NCBI RefSeq assembly: GCF_949769195.1
Contig: NZ_OX458333.1
Coordinates: forward strand, 3,415,001 to 3,479,000
DNA: 64,000 nt
From: Methylocaldum szegediense
GTDB taxonomy: Bacteria; Pseudomonadota; Gammaproteobacteria; Methylococcales; Methylococcaceae
Reading direction: 5' to 3'
Shown here piece by piece: positions 17,982 to 28,149 of this stretch; positions within the stretch are counted from its first letter, which is position 1, and every line of letters starts with the position of its first letter. Made by a program: the position numbers and the translations under genes. The notes beneath the pieces were generated by a model. The model was not told the DNA's origin and did no database searches. It saw nothing but the letters and a program-made list of their open reading frames with translations.

Positions 17982-18021
17982 CCACAGTTCTGCTTTAGTG
18001 GAGCGGCCTCGTCTCAAAGGT

Positions 18022-18027
18022 TATAAT
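18022..18027 (+). promoter_or_regulatory. gyrA -10 element (TATAAT)
   Basis: Consensus TATAAT, 65 bp ahead of the gyrA ATG at 18092. No convincing -35 hexamer is present at standard spacing, so the promoter may depend on upstream binding (DnaA boxes lie nearby). Its position also argues against the in-frame upstream ATG at 18026 as the start. Confidence 0.55.
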
Positions 18028-18091
18028 GCCCCCCGGTAATTGCGCTGCATTTTCATTGCGGCGCTGCTCCTTCACGGTACAGCGATCCCTC

Positions 18092-20671
18092 ATGACTTCC
18101 TTCGCCAAAGAAATCATTCCGGTCAATCTCGAAGACGAGATGAAGCAGTCCTACCTCGATTACGCCATGAGCGTGATCGTGGGACGGGCCTTACCGGATG
18201 TTCGCGACGGCCTGAAACCGGTGCATCGGCGCGTGCTCTACGCCATGCACGAATTGAGCAACGACTGGAACAAACCTTATAAGAAATCCGCCCGCGTGGT
18301 GGGCGATGTCATCGGTAAATACCATCCTCACGGCGACGCCGCAGTTTACGACACCATCGTGCGCATGGCCCAGCCGTTCTCGCTGCGCTACATGTTGATC
18401 GATGGCCAAGGCAATTTCGGGTCGGTGGACGGGGATCCGCCGGCGGCCATGCGTTATACCGAAGTGCGCATGGCCCGGATTGCACACGAACTGCTTGCGG
18501 ATCTCGAGAAAGAAACGGTCGACTTCGTTCCGAACTACGACGAATCCGAGAAAGAGCCTTCCGTGTTGCCAACGCGCATTCCGAATCTGCTTATCAATGG
18601 TTCGGCTGGCATCGCGGTAGGCATGGCGACCAACATCCCGCCCCACAATCTCAACGAAGTCATCGATGCCTGCTTGCTGCTGATCGAGAAACCGGATGCC
18701 AGTATTGCCGAACTGATGGAACACATTCCGGGTCCGGATTTTCCCACGGCGGGAATCATCAACGGGGCGAGCGGCATCCGAGAAGCGTATCTTACCGGGC
18801 GGGGGCGAATTTTCATCCGAGCCCGCTGCGATTTCGAGGATGACGGTGGGCGCACCAGCATCGTCGTCACCGAGCTGCCGTACCAGGTGAACAAGGCGCG
18901 GCTCATGGAAAAAATCGCCGAGCTGGTCAAGGAAGGAAAGCTGGAGGGTATTTCCGGACTGCGCGACGAATCGGACAAGGAGGGCATGCGCATGGTGATC
19001 GAGCTCAAGCGCGGCGAAGTGCCGGAAGTAGTGCTGAACAATCTGTATCAGCAGACCGCCATGCAGAGCGTGTTCGGCATCAATATGGTGGCCTTGGCGG
19101 ATGGCCGCCCGCGCTGCATGAATCTCAAGGAGTTGCTCGCGGCCTTCATCGACCATCGCCGCGAAGTCGTCACCCGGCGCACGCTGTACGATCTCAGAAA
19201 GGCGCGCGAGCGGGCTCATATCCTGGAAGGACAGGCCGTCGCCCTCGCGAATATCGACGAAGTGATCGAACTGATCAAGACCTCGCCCACCCCGGCGGAC
19301 GCGAAACAGCGGCTGCTGGAGCGCACCTGGCGTCCAGGAGTGGTTTCGGAGCTTCTGGCGCGGGCGGAGGACGCGATGCGGTCGCGTCCGGAAAACCTTG
19401 CGGTCGGTTATGGTTTGACCGAAAACGGCTACAACCTGTCACCCGAGCAGGCGCAGGCGATCTTGGATCTCCGTCTGCACCGCCTGACCGGTCTCGAACA
19501 GGACAAGATCATTGACGAGTACAAGCAGCTCTTGGCGCAGATCGACGAGTTCCTGGAAATTCTGGCCAGTGACAAGCGGCTGATGGAAGTCATCCGCGAC
19601 GAGCTCCTAGCCATCCGCGAGCAGTTCGGCGACAAGCGCCGCACCCAAATCATCGAGGATCATCTCGATTTATCCGCCGAAGATTTGATTACCGAGGAAG
19701 ATGTGGTGGTCACGGTCTCGCACGAGGGCTACGTGAAATCGCAGCCTCTCAGTGCCTATCGTGCGCAGCGGCGAGGCGGTCGCGGCAAGGCGGCTGCGAC
19801 GACCAAGGAAGAGGATTTCATCGAAAAACTTATAGTGGCCAACACCCACGACACCATTCTGTGTTTTTCGAGCGTGGGCAAAGTGTACTGGCTCAAAGTC
19901 TACGAGCTACCTTCGGCCAGCCGGGCTTCGCGCGGCAAGCCTTTCGTCAATCTCCTACCGTTGGAGCAGGGCGAGCGCATCAATGCCATTCTGCCGGTGC
20001 GGGAGTTCGATGGAAGCCATTATGTGTTCATGGCGACAGCATCCGGCATCGTCAAGAAAGTGGCCCTAGGGGAATTCGAACGTCCGCGCCCGTCTGGGAA
20101 AATCGCCATCGATCTTCGCCAGGACGATTATTTGGTGAATGCTGCCATCACAGACGGCAAGCAGCGGGTCATGCTGTTCAGCAATGCGGGCAAGGCCGTT
20201 TGCTTCGAGGAGGACGACGTCCGGCCTATGGGGCGCGGCGCGACCGGCGTTCGTGGTATGACGCTGAACGACGGACAAAAGATCATCGCTCTCATTATCG
20301 GCACCGAGGGATCGGTGTTGAATGTCACCGAAAACGGCTTCGGCAAACGCACGGCCCTAAGCGAGTTCCCGGTACATCGTCGCGGTGGTCAGGGTGTGAT
20401 CGCCATTCAAACCAGCGAACGTAACGGCTCGGTGGTCGGCGCTGTGCTGGTACAGGACTCGGATGAAATCATGTTGATCACGGACGCCGGCACACTCGTA
20501 AGGACGCGAGTCGAAGAGATTCGGGAACTCGGACGCAACACCCAGGGTGTGATGGTCATTCGTCTCAATCCGGGCGAAAAAGTGGTCGGAGTGGACAGGA
20601 TTCCGGTTCTCGAGGGCGAAAACGAGGAATTGGCGGAGTCGAATGGAAACGAGGAGGGTGGCGATGGCTAG
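18092..20671 (+). CDS. gyrA: DNA gyrase subunit A
   Basis: Breakage-reunion subunit of the A2B2 gyrase that introduces negative supercoils. 859 residues, slightly shorter than E. coli GyrA (875). The start [20 protein letters not shown] at 18092 fits the family; a 22-residue longer ORF would begin inside the promoter. The catalytic tyrosine is Y122 in AMRYTEVRM. The GyrA-box QRRGGRGK is present near residue 560, confirming gyrase rather than topoisomerase IV. In the quinolone-resistance region, position 83 is alanine ([10 protein letters not shown]) and position 87 is aspartate. The C-terminal half is the beta-pinwheel domain, ending in an acidic tail ([18 protein letters not shown]). The stop overlaps the serC start by 8 bp. 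Confidence 0.97.
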   Translation: MTSFAKEIIPVNLEDEMKQSYLDYAMSVIVGRALPDVRDGLKPVHRRVLYAMHELSNDWNKPYKKSARVVGDVIGKYHPHGDAAVYDTIVRMAQPFSLRYMLIDGQGNFGSVDGDPPAAMRYTEVRMARIAHELLADLEKETVDFVPNYDESEKEPSVLPTRIPNLLINGSAGIAVGMATNIPPHNLNEVIDACLLLIEKPDASIAELMEHIPGPDFPTAGIINGASGIREAYLTGRGRIFIRARCDFEDDGGRTSIVVTELPYQVNKARLMEKIAELVKEGKLEGISGLRDESDKEGMRMVIELKRGEVPEVVLNNLYQQTAMQSVFGINMVALADGRPRCMNLKELLAAFIDHRREVVTRRTLYDLRKARERAHILEGQAVALANIDEVIELIKTSPTPADAKQRLLERTWRPGVVSELLARAEDAMRSRPENLAVGYGLTENGYNLSPEQAQAILDLRLHRLTGLEQDKIIDEYKQLLAQIDEFLEILASDKRLMEVIRDELLAIREQFGDKRRTQIIEDHLDLSAEDLITEEDVVVTVSHEGYVKSQPLSAYRAQRRGGRGKAAATTKEEDFIEKLIVANTHDTILCFSSVGKVYWLKVYELPSASRASRGKPFVNLLPLEQGERINAILPVREFDGSHYVFMATASGIVKKVALGEFERPRPSGKIAIDLRQDDYLVNAAITDGKQRVMLFSNAGKAVCFEEDDVRPMGRGATGVRGMTLNDGQKIIALIIGTEGSVLNVTENGFGKRTALSEFPVHRRGGQGVIAIQTSERNGSVVGAVLVQDSDEIMLITDAGTLVRTRVEEIRELGRNTQGVMVIRLNPGEKVVGVDRIPVLEGENEELAESNGNEEGGDG

Positions 20672-21746
20672 GATTTTCAATTTCAGCGCGGGACCGTCCA
20701 TGCTTCCGGAGGCGGTATTGTTGCGCGCGCGCGAAGAATTGCCGGATTGGCACTCCACCGGCATGTCGATCATGGAAATGAGCCACCGGGGCAAGGATTT
20801 TGTCGCCGTCGCTGAAAAATCCGAAGCGGATCTGCGAGAACTACTGGCGATTCCGGCCAACTATAAGGTCCTGTTTTTGCAAGGCGGCGCGACCGGGCAG
20901 TTCGCGGCGGTTCCGATGAATCTGTTACGGGGGAGATCTAAGGCCTGTTACGTCAATACCGGTCTTTGGTCGGAAAAGGCCATTGCCGAGGCCGAGCGTT
21001 ACTGCTCAGTGACCGTTGCGGCGAGCTCCAAGGAAAGTGGATTTGTGACGATTCCGGATCGCGCGGACTGGCGAATCGATCAAGATGCCGCTTATCTCCA
21101 TTACACCGCTAACGAAACCATCGGCGGGGTTGAATTCCAGGACATCCCGGACTCGGCCGGTCTGCCGCTGGTTTGCGATATGTCGTCCAATATCCTGTCG
21201 AGGCCATTGGATGTCACGCGATTCGGGCTGATTTATGCCGGGGCACAGAAAAACATGGGGCCTTCCGGCATCGTCGTGGTGATCGTGCGTGACGACCTCA
21301 TCGGGCAGGCTCGCGATGACACACCCTCGATCTTCAACTATAAGAAGCAGGCTGACAGCGGTTCCATGCTCAACACACCGCCGACCTACAACTGGTATTT
21401 GCTCGGCCTGGTACTGGAGTGGCTGAAAGAGCAGGGCGGATTGGCTGCCGTCGAGGCGCGCAACATACGTAAGGCGGAAAAACTGTATGCCGCCATCGAT
21501 AGATCAGCGCTCTATTCGAATCCCGTCGACCCGGCTTATCGCTCCCGCATGAACGTTCCGTTTCGGTTGGCGAAAACGGACCTCGAAAAAACGTTTCTGG
21601 CGGAGGCTAGGGCGGCAGGATTAGTCAACCTCGAGGGGCACCGGTCGGTGGGCGGATTCAGGGCGAGTATCTATAACGCCATGCCTGAAGAAGGCGTCGA
21701 TGCCCTGATCGAATTTATGCGCGAATTCGAGCGCAAATACGGATAG
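20664..21746 (+). CDS. serC: Phosphoserine aminotransferase
   Basis: PLP enzyme that converts 3-phosphohydroxypyruvate plus glutamate to phosphoserine, and also serves pyridoxine synthesis. 360 residues, with [11 protein letters not shown] at the N-terminus, the HRGKDF and [16 protein letters not shown] substrate/cofactor loops, [11 protein letters not shown], the Schiff-base lysine in [12 protein letters not shown], and [16 protein letters not shown] at the end. The start is the ATG at 20664, behind GAGGAGG and inside the last codons of gyrA, indicating translational coupling. In the Pseudomonas mixed-function supraoperon serC occupies the same place. Confidence 0.97.
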   Translation: MARIFNFSAGPSMLPEAVLLRAREELPDWHSTGMSIMEMSHRGKDFVAVAEKSEADLRELLAIPANYKVLFLQGGATGQFAAVPMNLLRGRSKACYVNTGLWSEKAIAEAERYCSVTVAASSKESGFVTIPDRADWRIDQDAAYLHYTANETIGGVEFQDIPDSAGLPLVCDMSSNILSRPLDVTRFGLIYAGAQKNMGPSGIVVVIVRDDLIGQARDDTPSIFNYKKQADSGSMLNTPPTYNWYLLGLVLEWLKEQGGLAAVEARNIRKAEKLYAAIDRSALYSNPVDPAYRSRMNVPFRLAKTDLEKTFLAEARAAGLVNLEGHRSVGGFRASIYNAMPEEGVDALIEFMREFERKYG

Positions 21747-21750
21747 CTTG

Positions 21751-22914
21751 ATGTTCAAGGTTCTCACGTACGACAACATTTCGATAGCCGGTCTGGAGCG
21801 ATTGCCCCGCGACCGCTACGAGGTTGCGTCGGAAATACAGCATCCGGACGCTATCCTGTTGCGTTCACATAACCTCCACGGCGTGCCGATTCCCGAATCG
21901 GTCAAGGCGGTGGGGCGCGCTGGGGCCGGGGTCAACAATATTCCTGTCGCCGAGTATTCGAAGCGCGGCGTTCCAGTGTTCAACGCTCCGGGTGCCAACG
22001 CCAATGCCGTGAAAGAGCTGGTCATCGCGGGCATGCTGCTGGCGGCCCGGAATATTTGCGCCGCTTGGGATTTTGCCCGCCAGCTGGAGGGTGACGACGA
22101 AGTCATTCATCATCAGGTGGAAAAGCATAAGAAGCAATTTGCGGGTTTTGAGCTGGCGGGCAAGACTCTGGGTGTTTTGGGGTTGGGGGCGATCGGTGTC
22201 AAAGTAGCGAATGCGGCGGTGGCTTTGGGTATGCACGTGATCGGTTACGATCCTCTGCTAACGGTCGAAAGCGCTTGGCAGTTGTCTTCGTCGGTTGCGC
22301 GGGCCGCAAGCATTGACGATTTGATCGCCAAAGTCGACCTTCTCACGCTTCATGTGCCCCTGAACGATCAGACGCGCCACCTCGTGAATGCCGCGCGGAT
22401 CGGTATCATGAAAAAAGGCGCCGTTTTGCTTAATTTTTCCCGTGCCGGCATCGTGGACGATGCCAGTGTTTGCAACGCTTTGAACACGGGCCACCTCACG
22501 GCGTATGTGACCGATTTTCCCTCGCGCGTTATGCTCAAGCATCCGCGAGCGATCGTCCTTCCGCACATCGGTGCCTCTACGGCCGAAGCCGAAGAGAACT
22601 GTGCGGTTTTTGTGGCCGATCGGATACGGGATTTCCTGGAAAACGGCAACATCCGGCATTCAGTCAATTTTCCGGACGTGGTCATGCCGCGTACCGAAGG
22701 CATCCGCTTAGGAATAGCCAACGAGAACGTGCCCAATATGGTGGGGCAGATTTCCAGTGCGCTGGCCGATGCCAACCTCAATATTCTCGATTTATTGAAC
22801 AAGTCGAGAGGAGAGCTCGCATATACACTCATCGACCTTAATTCCGAGGTTCCGCCGGAAACGCTGGAACGCATCCGTGCCATCAAGGGAGTGCTCTCGG
22901 CCCGCGTCATATAA
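21751..22914 (+). CDS. serA: D-3-phosphoglycerate dehydrogenase (388-residue class)
   Basis: NAD-dependent 2-hydroxyacid dehydrogenase that would oxidise 3-phosphoglycerate, the step before SerC. The product (387 residues) has the ANAVKELVIAGMLLAARNI segment, the Rossmann motif GVLGLGAIGVKVANAAVALG at about 145-165, the catalytic pattern LHVPLND...NFSRAGIVDD...LPHIGAS with the histidine in PHIGAST, and a C-terminal ACT domain (about 315-387, NVPNMVGQISSALADANLNILD) that may bind serine. The ATG at 21751 follows the serC stop by 4 bp; the preceding in-frame TTG is less likely. Pairing with serC makes serine synthesis its obvious role. Confidence 0.9.
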   Translation: MFKVLTYDNISIAGLERLPRDRYEVASEIQHPDAILLRSHNLHGVPIPESVKAVGRAGAGVNNIPVAEYSKRGVPVFNAPGANANAVKELVIAGMLLAARNICAAWDFARQLEGDDEVIHHQVEKHKKQFAGFELAGKTLGVLGLGAIGVKVANAAVALGMHVIGYDPLLTVESAWQLSSSVARAASIDDLIAKVDLLTLHVPLNDQTRHLVNAARIGIMKKGAVLLNFSRAGIVDDASVCNALNTGHLTAYVTDFPSRVMLKHPRAIVLPHIGASTAEAEENCAVFVADRIRDFLENGNIRHSVNFPDVVMPRTEGIRLGIANENVPNMVGQISSALADANLNILDLLNKSRGELAYTLIDLNSEVPPETLERIRAIKGVLSARVI

Positions 22915-22923
22915 CGAGTTGTC

Positions 22924-24030
22924 ATGGCGAATTCGAATAAATCATCGACTGCTGATACTGCGTTGCTTCAGCTCCGTAAGGAGATCGATGCGATCGATGA
23001 TCGCATCTTGGATCTATTGAATCAGCGTGCTCGCTGTGCTCAGCAAGTCGCCGAGATCAAAACTGCCGCTGGCGAGGTCGATTGTTTTCACCGTCCTGAA
23101 CGGGAGGCGGAAGTGTTGCGCCGTATTGCCGAAAACAATCGCGGACCTCTGAGCCAAGAGGCAGTCACCCGTTTTTTCCGCGAGTTGATGTCGGAATGCC
23201 TGGCTTTGGAAAAACCGCTGGCCGTTGCTTTTCTGGGACCCCAAGGCACGTTCACGCAGCAGGCCGCATATAAACATTTCGGTCATGCCATTCAGGCGCT
23301 GCCTTTACCTACCATCGACGAGATTTTCCGAGCCGTTGAAAGCGGCGCTTGCCAATACGGCGTGGTGCCCGTCGAAAATTCGACCGAGGGTGTGATCACG
23401 CATACCCTGGACAGTTTTCTCCGGTCCTTTTTGCTCATCGCCGGCGAAGTGGGGTTGCGGATTCATCACAACCTGATGAGTACGGTGAGCAGTTCGGAGG
23501 AGATACGGGAAGTCTTCTCCCATCAGCAATCACTTGCGCAGTGTCGAGGATGGCTGGATCGTTATCTTCCGAACGTTCGGAGGACGCCCGTGAGCAGCAA
23601 CGCCGAGGCGGCGCGACTGGCCGCGGTTATGCCGAATACCGCAGCCATAGCAGGGGAAGTGGCGGCCGAGCTGTACGGACTCACTATCCTAGAGCGCAAC
23701 ATCGAGGACGAACCCGACAATACCACGCGATTTCTGGTTATCGGACGAAACCCAGTCGGCGCCACCGGAAACGACAAGACCTCATTGCTTCTTTCGACCC
23801 GGAACAACCCCGGTGCTCTTTATGCCGTTCTCGAGCCGTTTGCCAGACATGGCATCAGCATGACTAAAATCGAGTCTAGGCCGTCTCGACGGGGGACGTG
23901 GGATTATGTTTTTTTCATCGACGTGGAAGGACACCGCGACGATCCTCGATTGGCGGAAGCCTTAAAGGATGTTGAGAAAAGTGTCACCATGTTGAAAATC
24001 TTGGGCTCTTACCCTCGAGCCTCGTTTTGA
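22924..24030 (+). CDS. pheA: Bifunctional chorismate mutase / prephenate dehydratase (P-protein)
   Basis: Two steps from chorismate to phenylpyruvate in phenylalanine synthesis. 368 residues: an AroQ chorismate mutase domain at about 12-95 (LRKEIDAIDDRILDLLNQRA), a prephenate dehydratase domain at about 100-275 (VAFLGPQGTFTQQAAYKHFG, YGVVPVENSTEGVI, NTTRFLVIGR), and a C-terminal ACT regulatory domain with the phenylalanine-binding ESRPSRRGTWDYVFFID. Feedback inhibition by phenylalanine is expected. The stop TGA overlaps the next start codon. Confidence 0.97.
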   Translation: MANSNKSSTADTALLQLRKEIDAIDDRILDLLNQRARCAQQVAEIKTAAGEVDCFHRPEREAEVLRRIAENNRGPLSQEAVTRFFRELMSECLALEKPLAVAFLGPQGTFTQQAAYKHFGHAIQALPLPTIDEIFRAVESGACQYGVVPVENSTEGVITHTLDSFLRSFLLIAGEVGLRIHHNLMSTVSSSEEIREVFSHQQSLAQCRGWLDRYLPNVRRTPVSSNAEAARLAAVMPNTAAIAGEVAAELYGLTILERNIEDEPDNTTRFLVIGRNPVGATGNDKTSLLLSTRNNPGALYAVLEPFARHGISMTKIESRPSRRGTWDYVFFIDVEGHRDDPRLAEALKDVEKSVTMLKILGSYPRASF

Positions 24031-25175
24031 TGCTTGATCCCGGTACTCGACTCGCTTCCATGAAAGTAGAACACCTAGCTGCTCCCGGAGTTCGGGCGCT
24101 CACCCCTTATCTGCCTGGTAAACCCATTAGCGAATTGGAGCGGGAACTGGGACTTTCCACTATCGTCAAATTGGCGTCAAACGAGAACCCGCGCGGACCG
24201 AGCCCTAAGGCGCTCGAAGCAGCCCGTCGCGCGCTATCCGAGAGCCATCTTTATCCGGACGGCGGCGGTTTCGAGCTCAAGGCTGCTTTATCGGCCAAAC
24301 TCAATGTGCGGCCTGAACAGATTACCTTGGGTAACGGTTCCAACGACGTCCTGGAATTGGTGGCCCGCGTTTTCCTATCCGCTGAGTCGAAAGCGATCTA
24401 TTCCGAGTATGCTTTTGCAATTTACCCCATCGTGACCCAGGCCGTCGGCGCGAAGGCTGCCGTTGCACCGGCCCATGACGGTTCACGCGGGCCTCGTTAT
24501 GGCCATGATTTGCAGGCCATGGCGCAACGGGTAGACGAAACGACACGGCTGGTCTTCATCGCCAATCCCAATAATCCGACCGGGACCTATTTGACGAAAT
24601 CGGAGTTACGCGGTTTTCTCGACCACCTCCCGAAAGATGTTGTCGCGGTAGTGGACGAGGCTTATTTCGAGTATGTCGATGCCCCGGATTATCCAGATTG
24701 CATTGCGTGGCTGCCCGATTTTCCCAATTTGATCGTTACGCGCACGTTCTCCAAGGCCTATGGGCTGGCAGGGCTTCGGGTCGGCTATGCCGTGTCGAGC
24801 CCGTCGATCGCCGACCTTTTAAATCGTGTAAGGCAACCGTTCAACGTCAACTCGGCGGCCTTGGAAGCCGCCAAGGCCGCACTCGAGGACGAGGAGCATC
24901 TGATCCACTCCGTGAATCTGAATCGAGCCGGATTGGTTCAACTGTGTGAAGCTTTTGCCGCGCGCGAGTTGAGCTTTATTCCGTCGGTCGGCAACTTTGT
25001 TACTGTTGACGTCGCGAAACCGGCAACCCCGGTTTACGACGCGCTGCTACGACAGGGCGTTATCGTCCGGCCGGTCGGCAATTACGGTTTGCCCAATCAT
25101 TTACGCGTGACCGTCGGTACCGAGGAAGAAAACCGGATTTTCCTCGACGCGCTGGATCGCGTTCTGGCGCTATGA
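24030..25175 (+). CDS. hisC: Histidinol-phosphate aminotransferase (aromatic supraoperon paralogue)
   Basis: Class II-type PLP aminotransferase of 381 residues. Motifs: VKLASNENPRGPSP, YPDGGGFELKAALS, LGNGSNDVLELVARVFL, FIANPNNPTGTYL, VVDEAYFEY and the lysine-bearing TRTFSKAYGLAGLRVGY. HisC acts in histidine synthesis; copies in this operon context (hisHb of Pseudomonas supraoperons) are broad-range and also transaminate aromatic keto acids, which would suit a place between pheA and tyrA. The ATG at 24030 overlaps the pheA stop (TGATG); an internal ATG at 24060 is an alternative start without a better ribosome-binding site. The stop overlaps tyrA (ATGA). Confidence 0.92.
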   Translation: MLDPGTRLASMKVEHLAAPGVRALTPYLPGKPISELERELGLSTIVKLASNENPRGPSPKALEAARRALSESHLYPDGGGFELKAALSAKLNVRPEQITLGNGSNDVLELVARVFLSAESKAIYSEYAFAIYPIVTQAVGAKAAVAPAHDGSRGPRYGHDLQAMAQRVDETTRLVFIANPNNPTGTYLTKSELRGFLDHLPKDVVAVVDEAYFEYVDAPDYPDCIAWLPDFPNLIVTRTFSKAYGLAGLRVGYAVSSPSIADLLNRVRQPFNVNSAALEAAKAALEDEEHLIHSVNLNRAGLVQLCEAFAARELSFIPSVGNFVTVDVAKPATPVYDALLRQGVIVRPVGNYGLPNHLRVTVGTEEENRIFLDALDRVLAL

Positions 25176-26041
25176 TCAATCGTTTATGCATTATCGGCGT
25201 AGGGCTGATCGGCGGATCAGTGGCGCGCGCTGCCCGTGCCAAAGAATTGTGCCATGAGATCGTAGGCGTCGATGCCGACGCCGATAACTTGCGAAGTGCA
25301 TTGGAATGGGGCGTCATCGACGTCGGCTTTTCTGATGTGGCAAAAGGCGCGGCAAATGCCGATATGGTCATGATAGCCACCCCGGTCGGAAGCTTTGATG
25401 TCATTTTCAACGCCTTGAAAGCGATTTGGCCGACCGAAGCAGTTGTGACGGACGCTGGCAGCACGAAATGCAGTGTCATCGAATCCGCCAAAAGAGTTTT
25501 CGGTGAAGTTCCCGACAATTTCGTACCCGGGCATCCGATCGCAGGAGCCGAAAAAAGCGGAGTGGGGGCTTCGACGGTTGATTTGTTTCAGGGCAAGCGG
25601 GTCATTCTGACGCCTCTCGAGACCACATCGCCTTCAGCCGTGAAGCGGGTCGAGCGTCTTTGGCAATCGATGGGCGCGAAGGTTTACCAAATGGAGCCCG
25701 CTCATCATGACGAGGTCTTGGCCGCAACCAGCCATTTACCCCATGTGCTAGCGTTCGCTCTGACGAACATGTTGGGGAAGAAAGACGAACAGCAAGAGAT
25801 TTTTCAGTTTGCCGCCGGCGGATTTCGAGACTTCACCCGCATTGCATCGAGCGATCCGAAAATGTGGCTGGATATTTGCCTCGCAAACCGACGGGAGATC
25901 CTACCTCTGATCCACCAGTTCCGCGAGGAGTTAGCCGTGGCCGCCAGCCTGATCGAGAAGGGGGCCACGGACCAACTTTTTGCTTTGTTTGTCGATGCTC
26001 GCGGCGCTCGGCAACGATTCTTAGATCAACTTGAAAAATAG
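25172..26041 (+). CDS. tyrA: Prephenate/arogenate dehydrogenase
   Basis: Oxidative decarboxylation of prephenate or arogenate on the tyrosine branch. 289 residues with a Rossmann GVGLIGGSVARAARAK at about 8-23, ATPVGSFDVI, VVTDAGSTK, PGHPIAGAEKSGVGAS (catalytic histidine) and HHDEVLAATSHLPHVLAFAL. No ACT or chorismate mutase domain is fused. In Pseudomonas the corresponding tyrA is fused to aroA; here the two are separate reading frames (7 bp apart, different frame). Cofactor (NAD versus NADP) is not decided by the visible motif. Confidence 0.95.
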   Translation: MINRLCIIGVGLIGGSVARAARAKELCHEIVGVDADADNLRSALEWGVIDVGFSDVAKGAANADMVMIATPVGSFDVIFNALKAIWPTEAVVTDAGSTKCSVIESAKRVFGEVPDNFVPGHPIAGAEKSGVGASTVDLFQGKRVILTPLETTSPSAVKRVERLWQSMGAKVYQMEPAHHDEVLAATSHLPHVLAFALTNMLGKKDEQQEIFQFAAGGFRDFTRIASSDPKMWLDICLANRREILPLIHQFREELAVAASLIEKGATDQLFALFVDARGARQRFLDQLEK

Positions 26042-26048
26042 CATATCC

Positions 26049-27377
26049 ATGCAGAACGACACGATCAGTTTTCGCGTGCAGCCCGGCGGTACACTTCGCG
26101 GAGAAGCCCGCGTACCCGGGGATAAATCCATCTCTCATAGATCGATCATGTTCGGGGCGCTTGCCGAGGGCACGACTCGTGTCGCCGGTTTTTTGGAGGC
26201 GGAGGATTGCCTCGCCACCATGAATGCGTTTCAGGCAATGGGCGTCGAGATCGACGGACCCGAAAACGGGTTGGTCTCGATTCGAGGTGTGGGGCTTCAT
26301 GGGCTGCAAGCGCCGAAAGAGCCCTTATATTTGGGGAACTCGGGTACATCGATGCGCCTTCTCTGCGGGTTGCTGGCAGGGCAACGGTTTGACACAGTTT
26401 TGACTGGCGACGCATCTCTGTGCCGACGTCCCATGAAGCGGGTTACCGAGCCGTTGCGCGCCATGGGTGCGGTGGTGGAGACCACCGATGCGGGCACTGC
26501 CCCCCTCCGAATCAAGGGGGTGGGACGGCTGAGAGGAATCCACTACGACATGCCGGTAGCTAGCGCCCAGGTCAAATCCTGCCTGCTCTTGGCAGGACTC
26601 TATGCGGACGGTCAGACCTGCGTGCGAGAGCTGGCACCGACACGCGATCATACCGAGCGTATGCTCACCGGATTTTCCTATCCGGTAGTCCGTGCCGGAG
26701 ATACCGTGTGTATACGGTCGGGTGGCAAACTCGTCGCCCGCGACATCGATGTGCCCAGCGACATTTCATCGGCCGCATTTTTTATGGTCGGCGCCGCGAT
26801 AGGAGAGGGTGCCGACATTACGCTAAAGCACGTGGGCGTCAATCCGACGCGTACCGGCGTCATCGAGATTCTGCGCCTGATGGGGGCTGATATCGAGGTC
26901 CTCAATCCCCGAGAGATCGGGGGGGAGGCGGTCGCGGACATACGCATCCGATCGAGTCGCCTCAACGGCATAGACATTCCGGAAGAGCTGGTACCGTTAG
27001 CGATCGACGAGTTTCCAGTTCTATTTGTCGCTGCGGCTTGCGCTGAGGGCGAAACTCGATTGAGTGGTGCCGAGGAACTGCGCGTCAAGGAAAGCGATCG
27101 TATTCAAGTGATGGCCGACGGCTTGCAGACATTAGGGATTGATGCTCGACCGACGCCTGACGGGATGATCATTCGGGGCGGAAAACTATCCGGAGGAAAA
27201 GTCGATTCCCACGGTGACCATCGCGTTGCAATGGCGTTTTCGATTGCCGCGCTGCGTGCCAATGGTCCTATAGAAATCGACGATTGCGCCAACGTCAATA
27301 CGTCCTTCCCGAATTTTGTGGAGTTAGCACGTGATCTGGGCTTGAATATTACGGCCATTTGCGGCGAGATCATATGA
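26049..27377 (+). CDS. aroA: 3-phosphoshikimate 1-carboxyvinyltransferase (EPSP synthase)
   Basis: Transfers enolpyruvyl from PEP to shikimate-3-phosphate, the sixth shikimate step. 442 residues, two-domain inside-out barrel. Visible: RVPGDKSISHRSIMFGALAEGTT, LGNSGTSMRLLCGLLAG, GDASLCRRPMKRV, ASAQVKSCLLLAGL, PSDISSAAFF, DEFPVLFVAAACAEG, RVKESDRI and DSHGDHRVAMAF. The alanine in GTSMRLLCG and Q in SAQVKS classify it as a conventional bacterial enzyme; I cannot decide class I or II glyphosate sensitivity with certainty, though the LCGLLAG and lengthy spacing resemble class II. The ATG at 26049 is chosen over an upstream TTG within tyrA. The stop overlaps the cmk start (ATGA). Confidence 0.95.
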   Translation: MQNDTISFRVQPGGTLRGEARVPGDKSISHRSIMFGALAEGTTRVAGFLEAEDCLATMNAFQAMGVEIDGPENGLVSIRGVGLHGLQAPKEPLYLGNSGTSMRLLCGLLAGQRFDTVLTGDASLCRRPMKRVTEPLRAMGAVVETTDAGTAPLRIKGVGRLRGIHYDMPVASAQVKSCLLLAGLYADGQTCVRELAPTRDHTERMLTGFSYPVVRAGDTVCIRSGGKLVARDIDVPSDISSAAFFMVGAAIGEGADITLKHVGVNPTRTGVIEILRLMGADIEVLNPREIGGEAVADIRIRSSRLNGIDIPEELVPLAIDEFPVLFVAAACAEGETRLSGAEELRVKESDRIQVMADGLQTLGIDARPTPDGMIIRGGKLSGGKVDSHGDHRVAMAFSIAALRANGPIEIDDCANVNTSFPNFVELARDLGLNITAICGEII

Positions 27378-28042
27378 CGATGAAGGTGCCGGTAATTACC
27401 ATCGATGGGCCTAGCGGTGCCGGTAAAGGAACGGTGAGCCGCGCATTGGCAAAAAAACTGGGCTGGCATTTTTTGGACAGCGGGGCTATCTACCGTTCCT
27501 TGGCACTGGCGGTCACGCAAGCAGCAGTCGATCCCAACGATATCGATGCCGTCGTCAAAATCGCGTCTTCGATGGAACTTGAATTCGAGACGAATGACCC
27601 GCCGCGTATACTGTTGAACGGCCGGGAAATTACTGATCAAATCCAATCGGAAGAATGCGGCAGCACGGCTTCGAAGATTGCCGCCTATGGCCCTGTGCGG
27701 CAGGCGCTTCTCCAGAAGCAGCGAGACTTTCGGCGTGAACCCGGCCTAGTTGCCGACGGGCGCGACATGGGCACTGTCGTTTTCCCGGATGCTCCTTACA
27801 AAATCTTTCTCACCGCCAGCGCGGAGGTGCGCGCAAAAAGACGGTATAAGCAGTTGAAAGAGAAGGGGGCTGATGTTAACCTTGAACGCTTAACGAAAGA
27901 GATTGAAGAACGGGACCGGCGCGACAAGGAACGTACCGAGGCGCCGCTGATTATACCGGATGGCGCTGTTCTGATTGATTCGTCCGATCTCACGATTGAT
28001 CAAGTTATCGCCCGTTGTCTCGATATTGTAGGCGGTAAGTGA
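27374..28042 (+). CDS. cmk: Cytidylate kinase
   Basis: Phosphorylates CMP and dCMP with ATP. 222 residues, P-loop GPSGAGKG at residues 12-19, LDSGAIYRSLAL, the CMP-binding insert with VVADGRDMGTVVFPDAPYKIFLTASAEVRAKRR, and a lid arginine pattern ERDRRDKERTEAPL. ATG at 27374 overlaps the aroA stop. Placement before rpsA is widely conserved in Proteobacteria. Confidence 0.96.
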   Translation: MTMKVPVITIDGPSGAGKGTVSRALAKKLGWHFLDSGAIYRSLALAVTQAAVDPNDIDAVVKIASSMELEFETNDPPRILLNGREITDQIQSEECGSTASKIAAYGPVRQALLQKQRDFRREPGLVADGRDMGTVVFPDAPYKIFLTASAEVRAKRRYKQLKEKGADVNLERLTKEIEERDRRDKERTEAPLIIPDGAVLIDSSDLTIDQVIARCLDIVGGK

Positions 28043-28149
28043 GATCTTAATCGGTAATTTTTAGGTGTTGCCGGCTTTGTTCGGCAATATGTTCAACCAT
28101 TTAACCCAAGCGGCCAGGGAGACTTGGCTGTTAGAACCAAGATCGTTTT

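Noticed and set aside
18191-19219. 342-codon reverse-strand ORF inside gyrA
   Set aside because: Antisense shadow of a certain gene, no promoter or family resemblance.
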